Translations under genes and position numbers: made by a program
The notes under the pieces: model-generated
Database searches by the model: none
Told to the model about the DNA's origin: nothing
The model's input: only the letters and a program-made list of their open reading frames with translations
Part shown: positions 55,519 to 63,406 of the stretch, in pieces
Numbering within the stretch: position 1 is the stretch's first letter
How the letters are laid out: every line of letters starts with the position of its first letter
Assembly: GCF_963677565.1 (NCBI RefSeq)
Contig: NZ_OY781982.1
Span: 806,001 to 870,000 of the forward strand
Direction: 5' to 3'
Length of the DNA: 64,000 bases
From: an uncultured Draconibacterium sp.
Lineage (GTDB): Bacteria > Bacteroidota > Bacteroidia > Bacteroidales > Prolixibacteraceae

Positions 55519-57801
55519 ATGAACTACAAAATCACAATTGTTATGCTTTTAGCACTACTGCTTGGGGCATGTACGCAAAAATCTCCACAATCAGAAAAGT
55601 TTACCTCCTCGTTATTGCAATACGATGAGCAAATTGACGGTATCATTTCACAAATGACACTGGAAGAGAAAGTAAATATGCTACACGGAAAGTACATGTT
55701 TGTATCGGCGGGTGTTGAGCGCCTGGGGATTGCCGACATGGTTTATGCCGACGGGCCATTTGGTATCCGTGAAGAAATGGAGCCAAAAGGATGGAATCCA
55801 CTTGGCTGGGAAACTGACAAAGCCACTTTCTTCCCTACCGGATCGGCACTGGCAGCGACCTGGAGTCCGGAGCTGGCTTACGCCTACGGAACCGGAATGG
55901 CAAAAGAAGCCCGTTTGCGCGGAAAAGACGTAATTCTTGGGCCAGCCATTAACATTCAGCGAATTCCTACCGGCGGACGTACTTACGAGTACATGAGTGA
56001 GGATCCATTCCTGAGTTCGCAACTGGCAGTGCAATACACCAAAGGTGCGCAAGATAATGGCGTTGCCGCCTGTTTGAAACACTATGCGCTGAATAACCAG
56101 GAAAACAACCGCGGTACGGTAAATGTAATTGTTGGTGAGCGAGCTATGCGCGAGATTTATCTGCCACCGTTTAAAGCTGCTGTGCAGAAAGCGGATGCTT
56201 ACAGCGTTATGTCGGCCTACAATAAAGTTAACGGCTGGTGGTGCGCCGAAAACGACGTGCTACTGAACCAGATCCTGCGTGAAGAATGGGGTTTTGGTGG
56301 TTTTGTGGTGTCCGACTGGAGTGGTACGCACTCTACTGTTGAATCGGTAAAACACGGACTGAACGTTGAAATGCCTGACAGCAAATATTTAGGTGAAGCT
56401 TTACTCGACTCAGTAAAAGCCGGTGCCGTTTCGGAAGAAGTGATCGACCTACGTGTTCGCGAGATTCTTCGTGTGCGTTTGGCCATTGATCCGGTTCCTG
56501 CCGAGGAAGCCAACCAGGTGGTTACTTCACAGCCCGAAAGCCAGAGGATTGCTTATGATGTTGCCAGTAAATCGGTAGTGTTATTGAAAAACGAAGGCAT
56601 TCTTCCGCTTGATCTTAGCGAGAAACCACTTATTGCTGTAATTGGCGAAAACGCGGTTCGCGAAATGGGAAGCGGCGGTATAGGTGCAGGCGTAAAAACG
56701 CTGTACGAGGTTACGCCGCTTGAAGGTTTGAAAAGCAAAATCGGCGACAAAGCAGAAATTCAATATGCACAAGGTTATGTTCCGGTAGAATTGGATTACG
56801 AAGCCATCTTTGGAAACAAACCACAGGAAAAAATCGACCGCGAGGAGAAAGAAAAAGCGATCCTGAACAAAAAACTGAATAAGGAAGCGGTTGCACTGGC
56901 GGCCAAAGCCGATATCGTGCTGTTTATTGGTGGCGACAACCGCGCTGTGGAAACCGAAGCTAACGACCGTGAAAATATCTTCCTGCCATCGGGACAGGAT
57001 GATTTGATAAAACAATTGAGTGTTGTAAACGAGAATATCGTTACCGTGCTCGTTAGCGGTGCACCAAACGATTTGAACACCGTAAAACCACTGTCGAAAG
57101 CTTTGTTGCAATCATGGTTTAACGGTACCGAAGGCGGAAATGCCCTGGCCGACATTTTGGTTGGAAACATTTCGCCAAGTGGACGTTTGCCGTTTACGCT
57201 GCCTATAAAACTGGAAGACTCACCGGCTTACGCGCTGGGCAACTATCCGCAGGGAGCCAAAAAAGGCGATATTTTTGTTGACCTGGTAGACGAAAAAGAA
57301 TCGGAAGCACACGCTGCCGACGGCAACCAGGAAAACGATCCGAACACGGCTTATTACTCCGAAGAATCGCTAGTGGGTTACCGCTGGTTCGATACCAAAA
57401 ACAAACCGGTAATGTATCCGTTTGGATACGGTTTATCGTACACCGAATTTGCTTATGCCGATTTGAATGCCAAGCAAGAAAGTTACGGAGCTGATGAAAC
57501 CATTTCATTGTCGTTTAACTTAAGCAATACGGGAGAAATGACTGCCGAAGAAGTGGTTCAGGTATACGTGCACCGCATAAATCCATCGGTTGAATGGCCG
57601 TTAAAAGAGTTAAAAGCTTTTTCACGTGTTTCCCTCGATCCTGGGAAAAGCCAGATGGTAACACTTGAAATTCCGGTGGAAGATCTGCAATACTGGAATG
57701 AAGAAAACCATGCCTGGGACAACGACTTGTGCGATATTGAATTGCTCGTTGGTGCTTCATCTGGTGATATCCGTTTGAAAAAACAAATTACACTGAAATA
57801 A
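55519..57801 (+). CDS. GH3 beta-glucosidase-type lipoprotein
   Basis: The 760-residue enzyme has a lipoprotein signal (MLLALLLGAC, lipid Cys at residue 18), so it is membrane-anchored. GH3 domain 1 shows ISQMTLEEKVNMLHG, GPAINIQRIPTGGRTYEYMS, CLKHYALNNQENNR and nucleophile Asp266 in FVVSDWSGTH. The second domain and a C-terminal fibronectin-like domain (VVQVYVHRINPSVEWPLKEL) follow. It releases terminal beta-linked glucose or a related sugar from oligosaccharides; the exact linkage is open. A perfect terminator follows at 57972. Confidence 0.93.
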   Translation: MNYKITIVMLLALLLGACTQKSPQSEKFTSSLLQYDEQIDGIISQMTLEEKVNMLHGKYMFVSAGVERLGIADMVYADGPFGIREEMEPKGWNPLGWETDKATFFPTGSALAATWSPELAYAYGTGMAKEARLRGKDVILGPAINIQRIPTGGRTYEYMSEDPFLSSQLAVQYTKGAQDNGVAACLKHYALNNQENNRGTVNVIVGERAMREIYLPPFKAAVQKADAYSVMSAYNKVNGWWCAENDVLLNQILREEWGFGGFVVSDWSGTHSTVESVKHGLNVEMPDSKYLGEALLDSVKAGAVSEEVIDLRVREILRVRLAIDPVPAEEANQVVTSQPESQRIAYDVASKSVVLLKNEGILPLDLSEKPLIAVIGENAVREMGSGGIGAGVKTLYEVTPLEGLKSKIGDKAEIQYAQGYVPVELDYEAIFGNKPQEKIDREEKEKAILNKKLNKEAVALAAKADIVLFIGGDNRAVETEANDRENIFLPSGQDDLIKQLSVVNENIVTVLVSGAPNDLNTVKPLSKALLQSWFNGTEGGNALADILVGNISPSGRLPFTLPIKLEDSPAYALGNYPQGAKKGDIFVDLVDEKESEAHAADGNQENDPNTAYYSEESLVGYRWFDTKNKPVMYPFGYGLSYTEFAYADLNAKQESYGADETISLSFNLSNTGEMTAEEVVQVYVHRINPSVEWPLKELKAFSRVSLDPGKSQMVTLEIPVEDLQYWNEENHAWDNDLCDIELLVGASSGDIRLKKQITLK

Positions 57802-57971
57802 GAGAGTTGGAAGACAGAAGCCCGAAGACGAAAGGCTGTCAGCCTAAGAGTTAACATCTCTGCCACACTTCAACTACGCTCAGTATGACTGTAAATCTCG
57901 TAATCATTTTATCCGGATGCAGAACTGCCACCGACAATCTGCGGTTCTGCTGAAGTAAAATAGTTCTCAAT

Positions 57972-58002
57972 AAAAAAGCCCGGTTTTTGCCGGGCTTTTT
58001 TC
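57972..58002 (+). terminator. Intrinsic terminator downstream of the GH3 gene
   Basis: AAAAAAGCCCGG pairs with CCGGGCTTTTTT around a short T-rich loop, ending in a run of T. It lies 170 bp past the stop; between them are word repeats (AGACAGAAGCCCGAAGAC) and an ACTTCAACTACGCTCAG segment resembling a repeat common in Bacteroidota (recalled). Confidence 0.9.
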
Positions 58003-58245
58003 TGTAAGTCTCCTGAAGACCAATTGCAGTATTTGGTTCGAAATCTATTGACTCACCCTGATTGTACCTACGACACAATCGTCCCTGCCTACCGGCAGGC
58101 AGGCCTCTCTTTGCAAAGCGAGGGAGTGAGGGAGAGTTCGTCGAAAATTTGAATTACTTTCACTCCTGTTGGTGATTGCCGGAAATCATGAACGTTTTTT
58201 GTTGAAAGTCTGGAAAAAATGGCCGTGTTAACAGAAGTATGTTGG

Positions 58246-58985
58246 ATTTTATGCCTCACCCTGCGTTGCTGCCGTTGGGGCCGAGACTGTGGAGCCCCAT
58301 TCTGAAAATCTGTTTTCGTTTCCACGACTGCGGAGCACCGTTTTGAAAATCCGGATTGATTTCCCGCAGCGGGGAAATGATTCCTGAAATATTTTTTGCT
58401 TATCGCGACGGCGGGAAATGAAAATTGAAAACTTTTTTGCACAAAACGCGGCGGGGAAATGAAAATTGAAAATCCAGACGGGCTTCGCGTGGCGGGGAAA
58501 CCAGTTCTAACCATTATTTTCAATGGTATCGCACCGCGCAAAAGGTTTATGTTAACAGTTTTTGTAAGCTAACCGCCTGAAACCTCTACTGCCCCTCGTT
58601 TGCAACGAGGGGTAAAGTATCCTTGCATTTGTAATGCTAAAAGAGGTCGTTAAAAACGACAAAATAGTAGCCCCTCGTTACAAACAAGGGGTAGAGGGGT
58701 TTTGGAGCTTCATTCTGACGGTTTATTTTAACCGCCGCGATTTTGGAGCTCTGTTCCGACGGTTGAATTTAGCTGCCGTGATTTTGGAGTACTGTTTAGA
58801 TGATTTTTTTTCATCGCCGCGAAATTGGAGTAGATTTTTGATGGTTAATTTTCTTTGCCGTGGTTTTGGAGCTCCATTTTGATGATTTTTTTAGCCCGCC
58901 GCCATTTTGGAACTCTATTCTGACGGTTTATTTTAACCGCCGTGGTTTTGGAGCACAATTCCAACGGTTATTTCTCTTCACTTTG
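58246..58985. repeat. Degenerate 41-bp tandem array with hairpins, gene-free region
   Basis: Left block units begin at 58287, 58328, 58369, 58410, 58451 and 58492; right block units at 58700, 58741, 58782, 58823, 58864, 58905 and 58946. Every step is exactly 41 bp. Left units contain GGGAAATGAAAATTGAAAA-like sequence; right units contain TTTTGGAGCTCTATTCTGACGG and an inner stem (CGGTT/AACCG). Units of the two blocks share a TGGAGC..ATTCTGA core, so they belong to one family. The 165-bp middle part holds two CCCCTCGTT/AACGAGGGG-type hairpins (58592-58612 and about 58672-58693). As 41 is not a multiple of three, this is not a protein repeat. The region 57802-59260 has no other recognisable gene. 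Confidence 0.85.
58543..58585. repeat. Direct repeat copy A with inner dyad
   Basis: Begins AGGTTTATGTTAA and ends CTGAAACCT; AGGTTT and AAACCT are inverted ends. An about 50-bp version starting GCGCAAAAGG recurs 454 bp downstream (copy B). Confidence 0.7.
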
Positions 58986-58996
58986 CGTAGCGCAAA

Positions 58997-59039
58997 AGGT
59001 TTATGTTAATAGTTTCTATCTCCTAACTGCCTGAAACCT
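58997..59039. repeat. Direct repeat copy B with inner dyad
   Basis: Same ends (AGGTTTATGTTAA and CTGAAACCT) as copy A, with several internal differences. It sits between the 41-bp array and the cassette region. Confidence 0.7.
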
Positions 59040-59153
59040 AAAAATTATAATTAGCTTTAGTGCACCAAAGATTTAAACCGTGAATACGCGCCCTGAAATA
59101 ACAGTAAAAAAATTAGTAAGCATAATAAGTGTGTTTTACTGGCCATATTTGGG

Positions 59154-59219
59154 GTATAACAGCACTTTATTAAGTGGTATAAGCGATATAACAACAATGA
59201 TGATGCACGGTAGTTATGC
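59154..59219 (+). other. First recombination-site-like core (attI-like or decayed attC-like)
   Basis: GTTATGC at 59213-59219 is the left boundary of the first cassette. The first bases of that cassette (GTTATGCC, 59213-59220) are the exact reverse complement of GGCATAAC at 61378-61385, at its far end. A GTATAAC at 59154-59160 could be the opposite half-site, but the inner arms do not pair as in the two later elements, so it may be an attI-like or decayed site. Confidence 0.5.
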
Positions 59220-59260
59220 CGCATGTTAAAAACCAATGAAGAGTAGCAACCAACAATAAA

Positions 59261-61318
59261 ATGAGAAAAAAACTAAACAACCTACTAAAAAAAGCATCAC
59301 AAAAAATTAAATTTCTAAAACTCCATAAAGGTGAAAAGACTCTTTTCCTGGCAGGACTAATTTTTTTAATTGGTTTATTTATGCATGGCTGTGGCGAAGA
59401 TTCACCAATTCCTGATCCAGAACCACCAACGCCTATTAATTATGCCCCAGTGGCAAAGATTTCCACAGATAATTATTCTGGAGAATCTCCCCTAGAAAGC
59501 AACATCACAGTTTCTGGAACTGACAAAAATGGCTCTGATGATATAAAAAGTTATTATTTGAAAATAAAAGACTTGGGGGTTAATATAACAGAAAGTGAAC
59601 CAATTGATACATTACTTACTCTAACAAAATCAGGAGAATATGAAGCGTTAGGGATTGTTCAAGACAAAAGCGGAGAATTAGACACAGCAAAATTAACATT
59701 GAATATCATAAAACCCGCTGAACCAGTAGTTTCCCAATCAACTCAACTAACAAATGAGGTAAATATCAAATATGATGTTAATACACAAAATTTAACATCC
59801 TTAGAATTAGAAGTTTACAAAGATTCACAGAAAATTTTATCAAAAACAATTTCTGAAAATGAACACTCTGAAGTATTTGATTATACAACAAATCAAGACA
59901 TTACAAAAGGAAATTATGAATTTGTTGCTAAATTCAAAACAAATTCTGGCAAAGACACCTCTGTTGTTTCAACAGTAGAAATTCCTAATTATCAGCCTCA
60001 AACTGATTGGTCTTCATTAGATGTAAATTTCGATGAAGATGGGGAGACTTCTGTTAATTTACCTACTCCTACCGATAAAAATCCCGAAGATTCACCTGTG
60101 AAATATATTCCTGAATCTTTTTCATCAAATAAAGCAGAATTAGAGTTAAAAGAAAATAACGAATTATCAATTAAAGGAATCGAAGACCAATTCGGAGCGT
60201 ACACAATTAGTGCACAATATGGAAGTGACGAAGGAGGAATTAAATCAATTTCAGCTTCAGGTGAAATCTATGAATTATTAAGACTTAAAGGAAGAATTGA
60301 AAATAATGAAACAAACGAAGGAATGCAAGCAACATTCATTCCATATGAAGTTAATGGAGAAACAAAAACAAGATTAATTTCAAAAACAGCGGATGAAGAA
60401 GGTTTGAACGAAACAGATGCTAATGGAAACTTTGAAATTAAATTTGACAAAAGAAAATCAGACCTAGAAAGCCTTGTTATTGAAGCAAGAAAAGGAACAA
60501 AAGCGAACTCAGAAGGTTGGGTAAGACTTCAAGAAATTGGAAAAGAGAATTTCCTAAATACTTTAGTAAGAGCAGTACCTTACGCACCTTATGCAGACAG
60601 AAAAGAAGATTTCAAAAATTTTGTTTTAGAAACTTCTAGAAATTCTTCCGATCCTTATATTGGCACGATATTTGATTTTGATGGAAGTATTTTGGGGGGG
60701 TATGAAGAAAAAGGTTTTGAGAATTATACTGGTCTTAAAAAAATTAGAATTTTGGATAAAGATCCTTTTACTGGAACAACTTTTACAAAAGCAAAACAAG
60801 AAGAGTATAAACAAAGAATCTTAGATAAAGATGATATTAGCTCAATTACGGGAGATTATGAAATTCAACCAGAACAAATTGTATTTGGAAACGATGGGTT
60901 GGGGGAGGATTATACATTACATGAAGAGTTTGGGGACGGTGTTTTTAATATTCAAGCATCAGATGGGGTAATTCTAGTAATTCCTCGGGAATCTCCCGAT
61001 TGGGGAGGTTTTGCCAGCATTCTTTCCCGTGCAATACCTATTAATCATAGTGGGGCAATTTATATTAATCCTACTGATTCAAATGAAAGAACTTTAACTC
61101 ATGAATTTGGCCATTTATTCCTTTCCCTTCCCCACTCTTCTGCCATAGGCGCCGAATCAATAATGACAAAATATTGGAGCCCAGGAGTTATAACTCCAGG
61201 TGATGCAGATAAAAAATTGGACAAGATTGCTCAAGAAGAAACTTATTTGGTTAATGTAGGTTATCCCTTTGATCGAGGAGATTATATAAGAAATATTCTA
61301 AAAGATGATTTTGATTAA
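59261..61318 (+). CDS. Membrane-anchored or secreted metalloprotease-like protein, cassette gene 1
   Basis: The 685-residue protein begins with a basic stretch and a hydrophobic segment ending in FMHGCGED, which may be a lipoprotein signal with a weak lipobox. PKD/cadherin-like strand domains follow (NYAPVAKISTDNYSGESPL). A carboxypeptidase-regulatory-like part comes next (LKGRIENNETNEGMQATFIP) and then a C-terminal peptidase-like domain with His614-Glu615-x-x-His618 in LTHEFGHLFLSLPHS and SIMTKYW as a possible Met-turn. The third His (625) comes one position later than in the classic metzincin motif. Activity is inferred. The gene is AT-rich compared with 53-58 kb and is the only gene in its cassette. 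Confidence 0.75.
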   Translation: MRKKLNNLLKKASQKIKFLKLHKGEKTLFLAGLIFLIGLFMHGCGEDSPIPDPEPPTPINYAPVAKISTDNYSGESPLESNITVSGTDKNGSDDIKSYYLKIKDLGVNITESEPIDTLLTLTKSGEYEALGIVQDKSGELDTAKLTLNIIKPAEPVVSQSTQLTNEVNIKYDVNTQNLTSLELEVYKDSQKILSKTISENEHSEVFDYTTNQDITKGNYEFVAKFKTNSGKDTSVVSTVEIPNYQPQTDWSSLDVNFDEDGETSVNLPTPTDKNPEDSPVKYIPESFSSNKAELELKENNELSIKGIEDQFGAYTISAQYGSDEGGIKSISASGEIYELLRLKGRIENNETNEGMQATFIPYEVNGETKTRLISKTADEEGLNETDANGNFEIKFDKRKSDLESLVIEARKGTKANSEGWVRLQEIGKENFLNTLVRAVPYAPYADRKEDFKNFVLETSRNSSDPYIGTIFDFDGSILGGYEEKGFENYTGLKKIRILDKDPFTGTTFTKAKQEEYKQRILDKDDISSITGDYEIQPEQIVFGNDGLGEDYTLHEEFGDGVFNIQASDGVILVIPRESPDWGGFASILSRAIPINHSGAIYINPTDSNERTLTHEFGHLFLSLPHSSAIGAESIMTKYWSPGVITPGDADKKLDKIAQEETYLVNVGYPFDRGDYIRNILKDDFD

Positions 61319-61377
61319 ATTTTAGTTGTTAAATACATATTGGAATAAAAAATAATTCTGAAAGACTAAAACACGAC

Positions 61378-61510
61378 GGCATAACACGTGGTATAAGGCA
61401 TGGCTGGGTTTGTGCGGATTCGACAAGTCGAATCTCGTCCCAACCTCAGTTTCGGTCGGACACTCAGACTCTCGTCTGACCGCCACGACCTCATACCACC
61501 ACCGTTGTGC
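61378..61510 (+). other. attC-like recombination element 1
   Basis: A GC-rich, about 132-bp imperfect palindrome. Half-site GCATAAC (61379-61385) is followed after 2 nt by arm GTGGTATAAGG (61388-61398). The opposing arm CCTCATACCAC (61489-61499) comes before 4 nt and the core GTTGTGC (61504-61510). Arms pair in 10 of 11 positions with one A/C mismatch. The centre has two extra hairpins: GATTCGAC/GTCGAATC (61417-61434) and GGTCGGAC/GTCTGACC (61454-61481). Overall plan and length recall integron attC sites of the VCR size class, though arm spacing is not canonical. Confidence 0.7.
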
Positions 61511-61525
61511 ATAATTTTAACGAAA

Positions 61526-61936
61526 ATGAAAAACAACATACTTTTTACATTTCGAGAAGGTAAAAAACGTAGTTATATATTGTTATTTACTGTGGTACTT
61601 ATCATTAGTGTTTTTTTGGGTTTAACTATCAAAAAGAACTCAAAAGAAGAAAAAAACTATATTAAACTCAAAGCTAGTGTAAGACTTGATAATGATAAGA
61701 TTATATTGACTAATAAAGACACCTTCGATTATATAAATGCCAAAATTTGGCTGAATAATTATTACAAAGTGAATGCATTTAATCTAATCCCTGGTGAAAC
61801 ATATACATTCTGGACAGTACAATTTTTTCATCCTCATGGAAGAAATATGGGCGCAAATGAAAAAGCATTTTCATTTTCTATGACATGTGATTTAAATAAT
61901 GATGGAAAAGGTTTTTACCAGTCCAAGCTTAAATAA
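61526..61936 (+). CDS. Small single-pass membrane protein, cassette gene 2a
   Basis: The start is set at the ATG at 61526 (MKNNILFTFREGKKRSYILL); a longer frame from 61400 would begin inside the attC-like element and is rejected. The 136-residue protein has one membrane segment (YILLFTVVLIISVFLGLTI) near residues 17-36. A strand-rich exported part follows (YIKLKASVRLDNDKIILTNK, LIPGETYTFWTVQFFHPHGR). I recognise no family. The erythromycin-esterase-like gene begins 22 bp after its stop. Confidence 0.7.
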   Translation: MKNNILFTFREGKKRSYILLFTVVLIISVFLGLTIKKNSKEEKNYIKLKASVRLDNDKIILTNKDTFDYINAKIWLNNYYKVNAFNLIPGETYTFWTVQFFHPHGRNMGANEKAFSFSMTCDLNNDGKGFYQSKLK

Positions 61937-61958
61937 TGTGAGAAAAGTACTTGAATTA

Positions 61959-63224
61959 ATGAAAACAAAAATATTTATAGTATTCATTCAAACATTAGTC
62001 TATTTGATTTCAAATCAGTTCATCTATGCGCAATCTGAATCAATATCTGACAATGATATCATTTGGCTCAAAAGTATAATTCATCCATTAAAAACATTTG
62101 ACCCGACAATTGAAAATACAGAAGACCTTGAAATTTTAGGTCAATTAGTCGGAGATAAAAAAATTGTTGCATTAGGTGAAGTCACACATGGTTCCAGTGA
62201 AATATTCAAAATGAAGCATCGAATAATAAAGTACCTCAACAAACAGCATAATTTTGACATATTCTCAATGGAAGCAGCTATGCCAGAAGCAGATAGACTA
62301 AATGAATATATCCTTGATGGAAAAGGAAATCCAACAGAGCTAATTCGAGGAATGCACTTTTGGATTTTGTGTAATCAGGAAGTTTTAGATTTAGTTGAAT
62401 GGATGCGTTTAGAGAATCAGAACGGTCATCCTATAAAATTTTGTGGATTTGATATGCAATACTATGAAGGCGCAATTGAAAATTTAAAAAACGGCTTTAA
62501 GTACGATAGTAAAATAACTCAAACGATTGATGAATTAAATGATACCCTCAATTTATATAAATTGAGAAGCAACATGCCAATAATTGGTTTTGTTTCTGAA
62601 CAGCAGGAAAATACGGTTAACCAATTTCTCAAAAAAATAGAACAAGAAGTAAACCTGAAAAATTTTGGAAAGAGTGAAAAAGAATGGCTGTTGAGAAATT
62701 TAAGAATAATAGAGCAATCAATAAAAGATTATCCTTGGGAAAGAGAAAAATATATGGCTGAGAATTTTGAATGGATTACAAAGCAAAATCCAAATTCGAA
62801 ATTTATTATATGGGCACATAACTCTCATGTTATGAGAACAAACCATCATGAAACATTATTACCAATGGGAGGTTACCTTTCAAATGACTTTAAAGAGGAT
62901 TATCTGAATATTGGCTTTGCGTTTTATAAAGGAAGTTACACCGCACTATCTCACAATAAAATAGAGATTCAAACTGCTGAAGAAGCAGAAAATGGAAGTT
63001 ATGAGTATATTTTTTACCAATTACAAGAACCATTGTTTTTGATAGACTTGCGAGAGATTAGGGACAATAATTCCCTGCAAACACAATTGTTTAAAAATGC
63101 CTTAAAGTTTCGAACGGTGGGTGCAGTTAAGACAAGAGAATTTGAAGAAAAGGATATATTAAAGGACTATGACCTATTAATATTCATTGCAGAATCAACA
63201 AACGCAATACAGATGAAATATTAA
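61959..63224 (+). CDS. Erythromycin esterase-like protein, exported, cassette gene 2b
   Basis: The start is set at 61959 (MKTKIFIVFIQTLVYLISNQ, a signal peptide ending in IYAQ); the Met at 61899 overlaps the previous gene. The 421-residue protein matches the erythromycin esterase family: His77 in VALGEVTHGSSEIF, Glu105 in FSMEAAMPEADRLNEYI and His287 in IIWAHNSHVMRTNHHE. Members hydrolyse the lactone of 14-membered macrolides, but many relatives have other, unknown substrates and this one is exported, so macrolide resistance cannot be assumed. It shares a cassette with the small membrane protein upstream. Confidence 0.88.
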   Translation: MKTKIFIVFIQTLVYLISNQFIYAQSESISDNDIIWLKSIIHPLKTFDPTIENTEDLEILGQLVGDKKIVALGEVTHGSSEIFKMKHRIIKYLNKQHNFDIFSMEAAMPEADRLNEYILDGKGNPTELIRGMHFWILCNQEVLDLVEWMRLENQNGHPIKFCGFDMQYYEGAIENLKNGFKYDSKITQTIDELNDTLNLYKLRSNMPIIGFVSEQQENTVNQFLKKIEQEVNLKNFGKSEKEWLLRNLRIIEQSIKDYPWEREKYMAENFEWITKQNPNSKFIIWAHNSHVMRTNHHETLLPMGGYLSNDFKEDYLNIGFAFYKGSYTALSHNKIEIQTAEEAENGSYEYIFYQLQEPLFLIDLREIRDNNSLQTQLFKNALKFRTVGAVKTREFEEKDILKDYDLLIFIAESTNAIQMKY

Positions 63225-63229
63225 AAAAC

Positions 63230-63365
63230 TATGCACAACAAGGTACATATTGCAGGGCGGGGTTCGGTGGTACGCCAACTGCGGATTCTCGCATCGCAGT
63301 TCCGTGTCCTTCGGACAGGAACGCTCTCCGAAATCCGTCCCGACAACATGTACCAACCGTTAGGT
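63230..63365 (+). other. attC-like recombination element 2
   Basis: Half-site GCACAAC (63233-63239), 2 nt, arm GGTACATATTG (63242-63252), GC-rich centre with hairpins (GTTCC and TGTCC pairing with GGACA and GGAAC at about 63299-63322), arm CAACATGTACC (63344-63354), 4 nt, core GTTAGGT (63359-63365), which fits the integron core GTTRRRY. The arms differ in sequence from element 1 but pair in the same 10 of 11 positions with an A/C mismatch at the same place. Confidence 0.75.
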
Positions 63366-63406
63366 TTCATGGTAAAGAAATTTTCAAACATACGAATCAA
63401 AATATT

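Noticed and set aside
58089..58541. Leftward frame across the 41-bp array
   Set aside because: A 41-bp step shifts frame at every unit, so no repeated protein can be encoded; composition is unlike neighbouring genes.
58246..58985. CRISPR array
   Set aside because: There are no constant repeats separated by unique spacers; whole units are diverged copies of each other, and no cas gene is present.
61400..61525. N-terminal extension of the small cassette protein
   Set aside because: It lies inside the attC-like palindrome; the ATG at 61526 gives a normal membrane protein.
59261..63224. Phage or transposon island
   Set aside because: No integrase, transposase, phage structural gene or terminal repeat is visible; the repeated elements lie between genes in cassette fashion.
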